Assembly (NCBI GenBank): GCA_030693705.1
Contig: JAUYAB010000069.1
Span: 1-42,952, forward strand
Origin: Ignavibacteria bacterium
Lineage (GTDB): Bacteria > Bacteroidota > Ignavibacteria > Ignavibacteriales > Ignavibacteriaceae
Length of the DNA: 42,952 bases
Direction: 5' to 3'
Positions 31,524 to 40,353 of the stretch are shown piece by piece. The translations under genes were made by a program, and so were the position numbers. Below the pieces are notes generated by a model, which had not been told where the DNA came from, searched no databases, and saw nothing but the letters and a program-made list of their open reading frames with translations. Each line of letters begins with the position of its first letter. Within the stretch, counting starts at the first letter, position 1.

Positions 31524-33896
31524 GTGAAAAAAATTGTTTACTATCTTTTCGTTCTCCTTTTCTTTAATAACCTCTTTTCACAACCGCTTCCACCCAAAAG
31601 AGAATTCCGCGGAGCGTGGATTGCAACAGTTATAAATTATGATTGGCCAACTAAACCGGGATTAAGTACAAGTGAACAACAATCTCAATTACTAACTCTT
31701 CTTGATGAGTTAAAAATTTCCGGAATTAACGCCGTCTTTTTTCAAATTAGAACCGAGTGCGATGCCCTCTATCAATCGAACTATGAACCCTGGTCTTACT
31801 ATCTTACGGGAACTCAAGGAGTTGCACCATCTCCCTTTTATGATCCGCTTGAATTTGTGATTAAAGAATCGCACAAACGGGGAATGGAATTACACGCATG
31901 GTTAAATCCCTACCGCGCTGAAAAAACAATTGGTGCGTATCCTTTTGTAGGAAATCATATTACCAAAACACATCCCGAATGGATTCTTCAGATCAACACT
32001 TATAAATTTCTGAATCCGGGAATTCCGGAAGTTACCGAGTATGTAACAAAGATTATAAACGATGTTGCACGACGATATGATATCGACGGTATTCATCTTG
32101 ATGATTATTTTTATCCTTATCCGCCGGATCAGATAACCGATCAGGACGCAGCAACTTTTCAGCTTTATAATAACGGAATAACTAACATCGGTGATTGGAG
32201 AAGAGAAAATACCACTGCGTTAATAGCTCAAATCGGCGATTCACTTAAAAGTATTAAACCATATTTAAAATACGGAATAAGTCCCTTTGGAATTTGGAAA
32301 AGCGGTGTCCCCGCAGGTGTAACCGGAATGGATGCATACAATGTTATTTATGCCGATGCAATCGCCTGGCTAAAAAATGGTTCGGTTGATTACCTTGCGC
32401 CTCAACTCTATTGGCCTTTCGGCGGCGGACAAGATTATGCAACATTAAATAATTGGTGGTCTGATTCTACTTCAGCTTACAACAGACATCTTTATGTAGG
32501 ACAAGCGGCTTATAAAGCAGCCAGCTACGGCGCTCAAGAAATTCCCGCAGAAATTAATTTTAATCGAAATAATCCACGATGCCAGGGAAGCATTTTTTTT
32601 AGAGCTGCAAATTTTTTAGAAAATCCAAAAGGGATGACTGATTCACTTAAGTATTCTTTAAATCGATTGTTTGCAATTCCACCAATTATGAATTGGAAGG
32701 AAGCTTATCCTGTTACTCCCAACACTCCGAGTAACCTTAGATTCCAATTAAATCCTTCGAGCGGTAAATATGAATTTATGTGGAACGCTCCTTCTGTTGC
32801 AGTTGGCGGCGATACAGCCTCTCGATATGTTGTCTATCGTTTTGAATCTTATCCGACATCGGTAGAAGATGGAAACAAAATATTCGGAACTACCGGTGAA
32901 CTTTCTTTATCGGATAAATTTGCTAAATACATTTCTACTTCCGGAAATTATTTTGTAGTCACTGCGTTAGATCGTTTGGAGAATGAAAGTGCAATAAGCA
33001 ATGTTTTGCAACTTGATCCGGCGAATTACGTTCCTAATGTTCCGGTCTTGCTTTCACCATTAAACGGAGATAGGGGTCAAAGAGATTCAGTCCGTTTGAA
33101 ATGGAACAGTGACCCTTTTACCTGCGGTTTCACAATTCAAATTTCAACAGATTCAACATTCTCATCAACATTTATTGTTAACAAACCGGAAATAAAAGAC
33201 ACATTTTTTATATTGAAAGGAATTCTCGCTTCAACAAAATATTTCTGGCGGATAAAAGCAATAGGTCTTGGAGTCAATAGCGATTTCACTGCTGCAAGTT
33301 CATTTCAAGCCGGTTTTCCAAATGTTCCAATTTTAGTTGAACCGAAACATGCGACATTAAATGTTCCGCTGAATCCAATATTTAAATGGATGAGAGAATC
33401 TACTGCAACTTCATATAGATTCCAATTAGCGACAACGATCCAATTTCCGCCTGAGACCATGAAGGTCGATACAACCGTTACCGACACTACTTTACAAATT
33501 TTGAATTTATCGCCGTTAAAAAATCATTTCTGGCGGGTAAGTGCATTTAATAATTATGGTGCAAGTCTTTGGTCCGGTTCATTTGGATTTAAAACCGGTT
33601 CAGCTACGGATATTGAAGAAGAAGGAATCCCAACTCAGTTCGAGTTAAAACAAAATTATCCTAATCCGTTTAACCCTATAACCACAATATGTTTTGCTCT
33701 TCCGAAGAAATCTTTTGTAAGTTTAAAAGTATTCGATGTACTTGGAACGGAGGTGGAAACATTAATTGAAGAAGAAAAACATGAAGGATATTTTTCTATT
33801 GTTTTTGACGCTTCGAAACTCGCATCGGGAATCTATTTCTATAAACTGCAAACATCAGTTGCCATTGCCGTAAAGAAATTAATTGTGTTAAAGTAA
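31524..33896 (+). CDS. GHL10 family secreted protein with type IX sorting domain
   Basis: This 790-residue exported protein starts with GTG (GAGGC ribosome site 6 nt upstream) and a signal peptide (1-20). Residues about 25-360 are a glycosyl hydrolase-like 10 (DUF187) TIM barrel: REFRGAWIATVINYDWPTKPG, GMELHAWLNPYRAEK, YDIDGIHLDDYFYPYP, PYLKYGISPFGIWKSG. Two or three fibronectin-like beta domains follow (about 395-690). The last 80 residues are a type A T9SS sorting domain with YPNPFNP at about 711 and the final strands GIYFYKL and KKLIVLK. Members are suspected peptidoglycan or glycan hydrolases; the substrate is not known. It is delivered to the cell surface or outside. Confidence 0.9.
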   Translation: MKKIVYYLFVLLFFNNLFSQPLPPKREFRGAWIATVINYDWPTKPGLSTSEQQSQLLTLLDELKISGINAVFFQIRTECDALYQSNYEPWSYYLTGTQGVAPSPFYDPLEFVIKESHKRGMELHAWLNPYRAEKTIGAYPFVGNHITKTHPEWILQINTYKFLNPGIPEVTEYVTKIINDVARRYDIDGIHLDDYFYPYPPDQITDQDAATFQLYNNGITNIGDWRRENTTALIAQIGDSLKSIKPYLKYGISPFGIWKSGVPAGVTGMDAYNVIYADAIAWLKNGSVDYLAPQLYWPFGGGQDYATLNNWWSDSTSAYNRHLYVGQAAYKAASYGAQEIPAEINFNRNNPRCQGSIFFRAANFLENPKGMTDSLKYSLNRLFAIPPIMNWKEAYPVTPNTPSNLRFQLNPSSGKYEFMWNAPSVAVGGDTASRYVVYRFESYPTSVEDGNKIFGTTGELSLSDKFAKYISTSGNYFVVTALDRLENESAISNVLQLDPANYVPNVPVLLSPLNGDRGQRDSVRLKWNSDPFTCGFTIQISTDSTFSSTFIVNKPEIKDTFFILKGILASTKYFWRIKAIGLGVNSDFTAASSFQAGFPNVPILVEPKHATLNVPLNPIFKWMRESTATSYRFQLATTIQFPPETMKVDTTVTDTTLQILNLSPLKNHFWRVSAFNNYGASLWSGSFGFKTGSATDIEEEGIPTQFELKQNYPNPFNPITTICFALPKKSFVSLKVFDVLGTEVETLIEEEKHEGYFSIVFDASKLASGIYFYKLQTSVAIAVKKLIVLK

Positions 33897-33932
33897 TTTT
33901 TTTGAGATGGGTTGTAATCTGTTAAAAATTAA

Positions 33933-33957
33933 TTAGCGGAAAGCTTTTTTCCGCTAA
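33933..33957. terminator. Bidirectional terminator-like hairpin
   Basis: A 10-bp perfect stem, TTAGCGGAAA (33933-33942) with TTTCCGCTAA (33948-33957), has a 5-nt loop. It lies between the convergent GHL10 and thioredoxin-fold genes. T-rich tracts on both sides are weak, but position and stem favour a shared terminator. Confidence 0.7.
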
Positions 33958-33983
33958 CTTTATAAATTGAATGCTCTTCGAAC

Positions 33984-34331
33984 TTATTCTTTGCTGAACT
34001 GTTGATCAAGAATAGTGGTCACTTGTACTTTTGATTGAATACTGCTTGTCGCTTTTACAACATTTCCATTTTTATAATAGATAACGAATGGAATTCCACG
34101 GAATGATTCGCATTCTTTCAGATCGCGAATAACATAAGCGTCGGGGATGTCAAATTCCATATCGGCAAATTTTACGTTTTTGTATTCCGGTTCCAATTCC
34201 TGCATAACAGAATAAACCGGGATGCACATTGGACCCATTCTACCGCAGCAGACCATTACGTTTTCATTTTCTTGTAGTACCTTTGCGTGTTCTTGTGCAG
34301 ATAAAATATGCGTTAAGTTTGTATGTAACAT
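33984..34331 (-). CDS. Thioredoxin-fold protein with displaced cysteines
   Basis: The product has 115 residues. The fold is indicated by the helix-strand pattern, the cis-proline loop FRGIPFVIYYKNGNVV (Pro81) and the active-site region VMVCCGRMGPMCIPVY. The usual WCGPC is replaced by RMGPM: the cysteines are C28/C29 just before and C36 just after. A classic CxxC is therefore absent, although C28/C29 and C36 might still form a disulfide or bind metal. The ATG at 34331 has a good GGAG ribosome site, so the longer reading from 34415 is rejected. It stands as a single gene between convergent and divergent neighbours. Confidence 0.75.
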   Translation of the reverse strand: MLHTNLTHILSAQEHAKVLQENENVMVCCGRMGPMCIPVYSVMQELEPEYKNVKFADMEFDIPDAYVIRDLKECESFRGIPFVIYYKNGNVVKATSSIQSKVQVTTILDQQFSKE

Positions 34332-34433
34332 TCTTGCTCCATTTTGTTTGAATGATTTATAATTTTTGTTTAGTTTGATGCCGTAATTTACATATCGATT
34401 CTTAATGCTAATCATTTTTTTTGTTTCTAAATC

Positions 34434-34463
34434 AGATTAAGAAAAAGATTAAGATTAAGAATA
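34434..34463. repeat. Degenerate hexamer array
   Basis: Bases 34434-34463 read as AGATTA, AGAAAA, AGATTA, AGATTA, AGAATA with strict 6-base period. The order is the same as in the right arm at 4693-4728, minus one unit. It lies in the divergent gap before the aldo/keto reductase gene. Confidence 0.75.
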
Positions 34464-34499
34464 ATCCTTATTTTTGACTTTATAATTTGAGTGAGTAAA

Positions 34500-35528
34500 A
34501 TGAAATATAAACTTCTTGGAAAAAGCGGACTTCGCGTTTCAGAAATTTGTCTCGGAACAATGGGGTTCGGTGAAGTGTGGACTTACGGTGCAAATAAAGA
34601 AGAAAGTAAAAAGGTCTTCGATGCTTTTGTGAATAGCGGAGGTAACTTTATTGATACTGCGAACCGTTACACGGAAGGTTCGAGTGAAAAATTCCTTGGT
34701 GAATTTATCCAAGCCGAACGGAACAATCTTGTCATCGCTACAAAATATACTCTTTACACACAGCGAGGAAGCGTGAATGACGGTGGTAATCACCGTAAAA
34801 ATTTAGTGCAATCTGTCGAAGGAAGTTTAAAAAGATTAAATACAGATTACATCGATCTTCTGTATCTTCACGCATGGGATTTCACCGTCGGGATTGAAGA
34901 AGTTCTCCGCAACTTGCAGTATCTCATTCAATCGGGAAAAGTTTTGCACATCGCAATCTCCGATACACCTGCATGGATCATCTCGCAGGGGAATGCTATT
35001 GCAGAACTTCGCGGATGGAGTTCTTTTGTAGCAGTGCAAGCAGAATATAGTTTAACGCAGCGAACACCCGAACGCGACATAATACCGATGTGTAATGCAA
35101 ACAACGTTGCCGTTACAGCTTGGGCGCCTTTAGCAGGCGGCGCACTTACCGGAAAGTATTTGAACACAACTGATTCTTCGCTACGCCTTAAACCGGAAAG
35201 CGCTCGTTTGAATGAACGAAATACCGCTATTGCAAAGGAAGTTGTTGCCATCGCAAAAGAGATTGGATGTACTGCCGGAAATGTGGCGCTAAATTGGGTT
35301 CGCAAACAAACGGAAACAATTATTCCAATCGTTGGCGCAAGAAAAGAAGAACAGATAAAAGATAATTTAAATTGCCTCAATTTTGATTTGACGGAAGAGC
35401 AGATAAAGCGCCTCGATACGATCAGCAAAATTGATTTAGGTTTTCCGCATGACTTTCTGAAGTCCGATGTTGTAAAAGAAGTTGTCTTCGGCGGAACGAA
35501 AGATAGCATTCAATTTAATAGAAAGTAG
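34500..35528 (+). CDS. Aldo/keto reductase
   Basis: This NADPH-dependent oxidoreductase has 342 residues and a TIM barrel. The catalytic tetrad is complete: D52 and Y57 (NFIDTANRYTEG), K82 (IATKYT), H124 (LLYLHAWD). The NADP-binding end is present (IIPIVGARKEEQIKDNL). The substrate cannot be told from sequence. I prefer the ATG at 34500 to a GTG at 34491. A TATTTTTG element at 34469-34476 might serve as -7 but lacks a TTTG partner. The EamA permease gene starts 8 nt after the stop, so the two form an operon. Confidence 0.9.
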   Translation: MKYKLLGKSGLRVSEICLGTMGFGEVWTYGANKEESKKVFDAFVNSGGNFIDTANRYTEGSSEKFLGEFIQAERNNLVIATKYTLYTQRGSVNDGGNHRKNLVQSVEGSLKRLNTDYIDLLYLHAWDFTVGIEEVLRNLQYLIQSGKVLHIAISDTPAWIISQGNAIAELRGWSSFVAVQAEYSLTQRTPERDIIPMCNANNVAVTAWAPLAGGALTGKYLNTTDSSLRLKPESARLNERNTAIAKEVVAIAKEIGCTAGNVALNWVRKQTETIIPIVGARKEEQIKDNLNCLNFDLTEEQIKRLDTISKIDLGFPHDFLKSDVVKEVVFGGTKDSIQFNRK

Positions 35529-35536
35529 AAAATTTT

Positions 35537-36463
35537 TTGGATAAAAAAACTCCCTCTCGTTATCAACTAATTGCGGCATTTGCTTCAGTCTATATTATTT
35601 GGGGTTCAACTTACCTCGCAATAAAATTTGCGATAGTATCATTCCCTCCTTTTTTAATGGCTGGATTTCGCTTTCTTATTTCTTCATTAATCATTTTTGC
35701 TATTGCCCGTTTCTTTAGTAAAGAAAAAATAAAATTGAGTTTTTGGAAAGACTCTTTTATTATCGGCGGAGCGTTGCTTCTTGGTGGAAACGGCGGTGTA
35801 GTCTGGGCTGAACAATACGTCCCTTCCGGTTTAACCGCTTTGATCGTTGCAACTGTCCCGATCTGGATGGTACTTTTCGATTGGATGCACCCGCATGGAA
35901 ACAAACCCACTTTAAAAACAGTCATCGGATTAGTTTTGGGATTTGTAGGATTGTTGATCATGATAAGTCCTACATCAATTTTCCAGGGAGAACATGTTAA
36001 TCCGTTAGGAGCGGTTGCGCTTTTAATTGCAACGTGCTCATGGGCAGCAGGTTCTGTTTATTCGAGAAGAGCCGATCTTCCGAAATCAAAATTTCTTACG
36101 GTCGCAATGGAAATGTTTGCCGGAGGAACGCTGCTTATTTTAGCAGGAACAATTACCGGTGAGTGGAATACATTTCATTTTGCAAATGTAACATCATCGT
36201 CCGTTTCAGCTTTCTTTTATCTGATAGCTTTCGGTTCGGTTATCGGATTTACCTCATACATTTGGTTATTAGATGCTGCCGGTCCCGCACGTGCATCAAC
36301 GTACGCTTATGTTAATCCTGTAATTGCGGTCTTTCTTGGATGGATAATCGGCGGAGAAGAAATTACCTCGCGGGTTTTATTCGCTGCTCTTTTCATTATT
36401 CTGGGAGTTGTTTTCATTATAACGAAAAAAGAGTTTTTGCGGTTCAAGAAAAAAATAAAATAA
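35537..36463 (+). CDS. EamA/DMT-family permease
   Basis: This is a 308-residue, ten-helix drug/metabolite transporter with two EamA repeats. The first repeat begins FASVYIIWGSTYLAIKFAIVSFPPFLMAGFRFLISSL and includes AEQYVPSGLTALIVATVPIW. The second begins NPLGAVALLIATCSWAAGSVYSRR and ends with ASTYAYVNPVIAVFLGWIIGGE. It is closest in style to YedA-type exporters; the substrate is unknown. The start is a TTG at 35537, since the next in-frame ATG is about 40 codons inside the first repeat. The basic C-terminus ends in the cytoplasm. Confidence 0.88.
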   Translation: MDKKTPSRYQLIAAFASVYIIWGSTYLAIKFAIVSFPPFLMAGFRFLISSLIIFAIARFFSKEKIKLSFWKDSFIIGGALLLGGNGGVVWAEQYVPSGLTALIVATVPIWMVLFDWMHPHGNKPTLKTVIGLVLGFVGLLIMISPTSIFQGEHVNPLGAVALLIATCSWAAGSVYSRRADLPKSKFLTVAMEMFAGGTLLILAGTITGEWNTFHFANVTSSSVSAFFYLIAFGSVIGFTSYIWLLDAAGPARASTYAYVNPVIAVFLGWIIGGEEITSRVLFAALFIILGVVFIITKKEFLRFKKKIK

Positions 36464-36472
36464 TTACAAATA

Positions 36473-36500
36473 TGTAGGGAATGGTAGAGACCATTTCGTT
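36473..36500. repeat. TGTAG-type short palindrome
   Basis: TGTAGGG is followed by AATGGT (36480-36485), a 4-nt loop and ACCATT (36490-36495), just after the EamA gene. The head sequence is the same as in the palindrome at 3018, with a different stem. Confidence 0.5.
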
Positions 36501-36631
36501 CACAAATTATCTTCTCTTGGCAGTAACTTCTTTTTTAATAATAATTTCTCCGTTACTCATTTGGTAAGTTGATAACTCATTTACTTATAATTTATGGCAT
36601 CATTTGAATTGGACTCATAAGTTATTAAACA

Positions 36632-37390
36632 TCATTGCTGTTTTTTTAGTTTTACAGTTCTTTCTGCTAATAAATCATGTGCATAAGATAACTCACTACC
36701 AACATTTACACTTATACCAACTGCTTCAACATCGTCTTTAAAACCAATCTTTGGGAAAAATAATTTAGAGTCAGAAAGTGCGTTACGTGTCTCATTCAGT
36801 CTAAAGATTGAATAGTTTTTAGGGATAAAATTCTCAAAGACTTCTTGGGAAACCATAATAGCAATTTTTGAAAATACCCCAGCAACAAAAATAGCATTAA
36901 TGTTACAATGCGAATCTAAACCCAATGGTAGATCTCCAAATGATTGGTCGATAGAATCTATAAGTGAGATCGCCAATATCAATTGTTGGCGTACTGTGTC
37001 GATAGGCTTTAAAACTCTTTGTCTCAAAGTATATACTGGACTATATTCCCCATCTGGATTTGATGCTACCCAAAACAATCCGTCCAATTTCCAGAGCCAT
37101 CTAATAAGTATCTCAGCTTCATTCTCAGAAATACCTCGACTATTTTCCAAATCAGTAAATATCTTTGAAACTGGATTTTCAAGTTCACTACCAAAATCTC
37201 TATTGCAATCAACACAAAGGGGTAATGTGGCACTTAAAGCATTTATTCTGTTTTCTCCAAACCAACTAATTTTAGTTTTATGCGTGTTTGTTCGATGAAT
37301 TAACCATTTTGGGAAAACATGTTCTTCATTCATTTTAATATCTGAACGTCCACAACCAGCGCATTTGTTTTTGAGATGTTTGTAACCCAT
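36632..37390 (-). CDS. HNH-like nuclease/zinc protein
   Basis: The 252-residue product has an HNH-like N-terminal part: C10-x2-C13 (CAGC), then the EHVFPKWL segment (His24), then C59-x2-C62-N (CVDCN), a layout found in HNH endonucleases with a zinc-binding pair. The remaining 180 residues are mostly helical with no family I recognise (NEAEILIRWLWKLDGLFWVAS, then RQQLILAISLIDSI). Such genes occur singly as accessory cargo, and the role, DNA cleavage or otherwise, is unproven. It stands apart from its neighbours and has no visible partner gene. Confidence 0.65.
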   Translation of the reverse strand: MGYKHLKNKCAGCGRSDIKMNEEHVFPKWLIHRTNTHKTKISWFGENRINALSATLPLCVDCNRDFGSELENPVSKIFTDLENSRGISENEAEILIRWLWKLDGLFWVASNPDGEYSPVYTLRQRVLKPIDTVRQQLILAISLIDSIDQSFGDLPLGLDSHCNINAIFVAGVFSKIAIMVSQEVFENFIPKNYSIFRLNETRNALSDSKLFFPKIGFKDDVEAVGISVNVGSELSYAHDLLAERTVKLKKQQ

Positions 37391-37480
37391 TATTGCTTTA
37401 TCTCGAAATTAATTTACACGTTAAAAATTACATGTTTGAACTGTTTAGCCTATATATGGCATTACTCATCTTTAAAACTT

Positions 37481-37963
37481 TTATTTATCTGTAACACTCA
37501 CCTTCTTCTTTATCACCGCCGCCACAACTAACGAGGTTACCGTTCCCATCATCAACGCACCAAAGATGCCCTGAAGAATATAGCTTTTCAGGTTGAAATA
37601 ATTCTTCGCTTCCTGCACGGACATTTTTCCTATTTTAACATAATATTCCTGGAAGTCCGTAAAGAAATGTGGATTTATGAGATAGTGAAATATTAAAATC
37701 ACTACTGGACTTATCACCGCCACAACTGCTGAAACGTACACTCCGGTAAGTAAAGTTTTTAAAAAAGTTATCTCACCTCCCAGATCATTTCTTTTTGTAA
37801 GAATGGCATACGTCATAATTACAATTGCCGGAACAGCGAAGAAATTTGTTATTACCGCATGGAAATTCTTATACGTGGTCTGCAAACCAAAAACAAATTC
37901 AAACAACAGCCAAAACAATTGAGCTGCCGAAAAGAACAGTCCGAATTTAATTTCCGTTTTCAT
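37481..37963 (-). CDS. DUF4199 membrane protein
   Basis: This 160-residue inner-membrane protein has four helices. The order KFGLFFSAAQLFWLLFEFVFGL, AVPAIVIMTYAILTKRNDLGGEITFLKTLLTGVYVSAVVAVISPVVILIFHYLINP, and a last helix FGALMMGTVTSLVVAAVI fit the DUF4199 family, which is nearly confined to Bacteroidota and of unknown function. The ATG at 37963 has an AAGGA site. It is monocistronic as far as can be seen. Confidence 0.8.
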   Translation of the reverse strand: MKTEIKFGLFFSAAQLFWLLFEFVFGLQTTYKNFHAVITNFFAVPAIVIMTYAILTKRNDLGGEITFLKTLLTGVYVSAVVAVISPVVILIFHYLINPHFFTDFQEYYVKIGKMSVQEAKNYFNLKSYILQGIFGALMMGTVTSLVVAAVIKKKVSVTDK

Positions 37964-37980
37964 AAGTCAATTCCTTTCTT

Positions 37981-38008
37981 CTTTTCACTTACTACTTTTC
38001 ACTTTCTC
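37981..38008. repeat. Degenerate heptamer array
   Basis: The array reads CTTTTCA, CTTACTA, CTTTTCA, CTTTCTC in strict 7-base register, just upstream of the DUF4199 gene. It is the same heptamer family as at 41609-41643. Confidence 0.75.
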
Positions 38009-38126
38009 CCGGCTTTGCAACTCTTCTTTTAAGTGAATAGAATGAACCTTTCCGCTTGCAACATTGACGCATCTTTTATAGTAACAAGTTTAGCACTCGC
38101 ATCATATATTGTCTGTGAGAATGAGT

Positions 38127-38357
38127 TTAATCTTCTTCGGAAGGCGTGAGAAATATTTCATCTTCGGAAATAAAGACTTTAGAACAGAATTCACCTTTAA
38201 ACTTTCCCGTTTTTTGACAGTTGGAAAAATTTTCTTGAACCTCCTTCTTGCTTTTGCTTTTGGGAGTGAAGGCAAAATCATCTAAAGCTTCACCGCATTC
38301 AGTACAAAACTCAATGGGAAGCTTTTCTTCTTCGTTATTTGTCTTTTTTCTTTTCAT
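38127..38357 (-). CDS. Small cysteine-pair (zinc-ribbon-like) protein
   Basis: This 76-residue charged protein has FCTECGEALDD (C18, C21) and two further cysteines, C47 and C58. The first pair looks like the start of a zinc ribbon; the second pair is too far apart for a classic ribbon but could complete a metal site. The acidic C-terminus (SEDEIFLTPSEED) is notable. I use the ATG at 38357 in place of a TTG six codons upstream. No ribosome site is clear. Function unknown. It has a low-complexity, lysine/glutamate-rich beginning, so the gene is plausible but not certain. Confidence 0.55.
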   Translation of the reverse strand: MKRKKTNNEEEKLPIEFCTECGEALDDFAFTPKSKSKKEVQENFSNCQKTGKFKGEFCSKVFISEDEIFLTPSEED

Positions 38358-38800
38358 AGTTAATTCGTGGTGCAAAATAAACGTTATGTCTTTAATATAA
38401 AAATGAATCCTGAAACGATTTCGTTATTGTTCTTCTGAATTCCATTTTGTTATGTTTCTTATTATTTCAAACATATAAATAGGTGATAAAGTTCAAAATA
38501 TCTTTTCCCAAATTCTTGTGAATAGTGATCAACGACTAATGACCATTTTTCCCCTTTGCTAATTACTTAGAGAATTGTATTTTTGAATCGAAAATATTTA
38601 TCGAGTTGATCCCTTAAAAGACAACTACGTTTTTCGCAAATTAAAATTTTAGGACTTGACTCCGACATGTCGGAGCAGATATCTATGCAAACAAAAAAAC
38701 ATTTCTCCGTTTTTCCGATTGATTCCTCAACCGGAATCCCGTCAACCTTTGCACTCATCTGTTTATTGAAATTTCATATCGCTTCAAGTTTGAGGCAAAA
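38358..38800. other. Intergenic region upstream of panB
   Basis: About 440 bp of AT-rich DNA. It holds a heptamer array (38524-38544), a palindrome TCCGACATGTCGGA (about 38660-38673), and a 63-codon minus-strand ORF (38567-38758) that I do not regard as a supported gene. The panB promoter should be here, but no full consensus pair was found. A GAGG ribosome site stands just before the panB ATG. Confidence 0.45.
38524..38544. repeat. Degenerate heptamer array
   Basis: The array reads AGTGATC, AACGACT, AATGACC in 7-base register. It is the same family as the array at 18540-18567 (AATGACT, AATGACC). Confidence 0.6.
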
Positions 38801-39589
38801 ATGAAAACAATACAAGAATTCAAATCGATGAAACTCGCAGACAAAAAGATCTCCGTTGTTACGTGTTACGATCACTGGTCTGCATTAATTCTCGATGAAA
38901 GTGATGTTGACGCAGTATTGGTCGGCGATAGCGCCGCAATGGTAATGCACGGCTTTGATACAACCATAAATGCTGAACTCGAAATGATGCGTTATCATGT
39001 AGCAGCAGTTAAGCGAGGACTGAAAAATAAATTTTTAATTGCCGACCTCCCTTTTCTTGCTCATAAGAAAGGTTTACCATTTTTAGTTGAATCTGTTGAT
39101 GCGCTAATGAAAGCCGGGGCGCAAGCAGTTAAACTTGAAGGAGCGGAAGGAAATCTTGAAAGCATCAAACACTTGGTTTCTGCAGGTGTTCCGGTAATGG
39201 GGCATCTTGGTTTAACACCGCAATCAATTAACAAACTCGGTGGAAATAAACTGCAAGGAAATGATACATCTTCTTCCGAACGGATTTTGAAAGATGCACA
39301 ATCTCTTGAAGAAGCAGGTTGTTTTGCAATTGTGCTGGAAATGGTTCCTGCAACATTAGCCAAAACAATTACAGAGTCTTTGACAATTCCAACCATCGGA
39401 ATTGGGGCTGGAAGGCATACAAGCGGACAAGTTTTAGTGCTTCAAGATTTATTAGGATGCTCAAAAGATTTTCATCCGAAGTTTCTCCGTAAATATTTAG
39501 ATGGTTTTTCTTTGATTAAATCGGCTTTGAACACTTACAGCTCGGATGTTAGAGAGCAAAAATTTCCTTCGGAAAAGGAGAGTTACTAA
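38801..39589 (+). CDS. panB: 3-methyl-2-oxobutanoate hydroxymethyltransferase
   Basis: PanB makes ketopantoate from ketoisovalerate and methylene-tetrahydrofolate, the first step to pantothenate. The 262-residue TIM barrel shows the metal-binding aspartates (D43 in VGDSAAMVMHG, one in IADLPF), the KLEGAE loop, GHLGLTPQS, the catalytic glutamate in VLEMVP, and GIGAGRHTSGQVLVLQDLLG. A GAGG site precedes the ATG. It is the first gene of a five-gene CoA operon; its stop codon overlaps the panC ATG by one base. Confidence 0.96.
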   Translation: MKTIQEFKSMKLADKKISVVTCYDHWSALILDESDVDAVLVGDSAAMVMHGFDTTINAELEMMRYHVAAVKRGLKNKFLIADLPFLAHKKGLPFLVESVDALMKAGAQAVKLEGAEGNLESIKHLVSAGVPVMGHLGLTPQSINKLGGNKLQGNDTSSSERILKDAQSLEEAGCFAIVLEMVPATLAKTITESLTIPTIGIGAGRHTSGQVLVLQDLLGCSKDFHPKFLRKYLDGFSLIKSALNTYSSDVREQKFPSEKESY

Positions 39590-40353
39590 TGACGCGAGTT
39601 ATCAAAACAGTTAAAGAGTGGAATGAACTTTATAAATCAGAAAATTTATCCGCGTCTCAACTTGGCTTTGTACCAACAATGGGAGCCCTTCATCGCGGGC
39701 ATGCCTCATTGCTGAAAAAATGTGTATCGGAAAACCGCAAATCGGTTGTAAGCCTCTTTGTTAATCCTACACAGTTCAACGATCCAAACGATCTTCAAAA
39801 ATATCCGAAGACGTTTGAAAAGGATTTTGCCATGTTGGAAGAGTACAACGTTGATTATCTTTTCTTCCCAAGTTATGAAGAACTTTATGCCGATAAGTTC
39901 ACTTATCAGGTTCACGAAAATTCATTCAGCAAAATTTTATGCGGCGCCTTTCGCAGCGGACACTTTGACGGCGTGTTGACCGTTGTACTAAAATTATTGA
40001 ACATAATAAAAGCAGGTAAAGTGTATTTCGGTGAGAAAGATTATCAACAATATAAATTGATAAAAGGGATGGCGGAAGCTTTTTTCCTGCAGACTGAAAT
40101 AATCTCGTGTCCAATCGTGCGTGATGAAGATGGACTTGCGCTGAGTTCACGCAACTTGCTACTCTCATCGAGCGAACGAGAATTTGCGCTCAACTTTCCA
40201 CGACTACTCAAAGCAAACAAATCATGTGATGAAATAAAATTTGAATTAGAGCAACTCGGCTTCAAGGTTGATTATATTGAAGAATACGACGGCAGGCGCT
40301 TAGGAGCCGTTTATGCCGGAAAGGTTAGGCTAATCGACAATGTCAAATTATAA
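39589..40353 (+). CDS. panC: Pantothenate synthetase, compact form
   Basis: PanC joins pantoate and beta-alanine using ATP. The product has 254 residues, shorter than the usual 280 or so. The nucleotide-binding motifs are present: PTMGALHRGHASLLKKC (HRGH at 35-38), FVNPTQFNDPNDLQKYPKTFEKD, GAFRSGHFDGVLTVV, FGEKDYQQYKLIKGM, and IVRDEDGLALSSRNLLLS. The shortening lies in the C-terminal dimerisation domain (about 195-254), which still ends in the family-typical RLIDNVKL. It starts inside the panB stop codon and overlaps coaBC by 14 nt, so the operon is tightly coupled. Confidence 0.95.
   Translation: MTRVIKTVKEWNELYKSENLSASQLGFVPTMGALHRGHASLLKKCVSENRKSVVSLFVNPTQFNDPNDLQKYPKTFEKDFAMLEEYNVDYLFFPSYEELYADKFTYQVHENSFSKILCGAFRSGHFDGVLTVVLKLLNIIKAGKVYFGEKDYQQYKLIKGMAEAFFLQTEIISCPIVRDEDGLALSSRNLLLSSSEREFALNFPRLLKANKSCDEIKFELEQLGFKVDYIEEYDGRRLGAVYAGKVRLIDNVKL

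Noticed and set aside
34928-35509. 193-codon antisense ORF within the aldo/keto reductase gene
   Set aside because: The sense frame has the complete catalytic tetrad and ordinary family sequence; the antisense product has no recognisable features.
38567-38758. 63-codon minus-strand ORF upstream of panB
   Set aside because: No ribosome site, no recognisable motif, and it spans a palindrome whose translation gives part of the sequence. Not enough support to call a gene.
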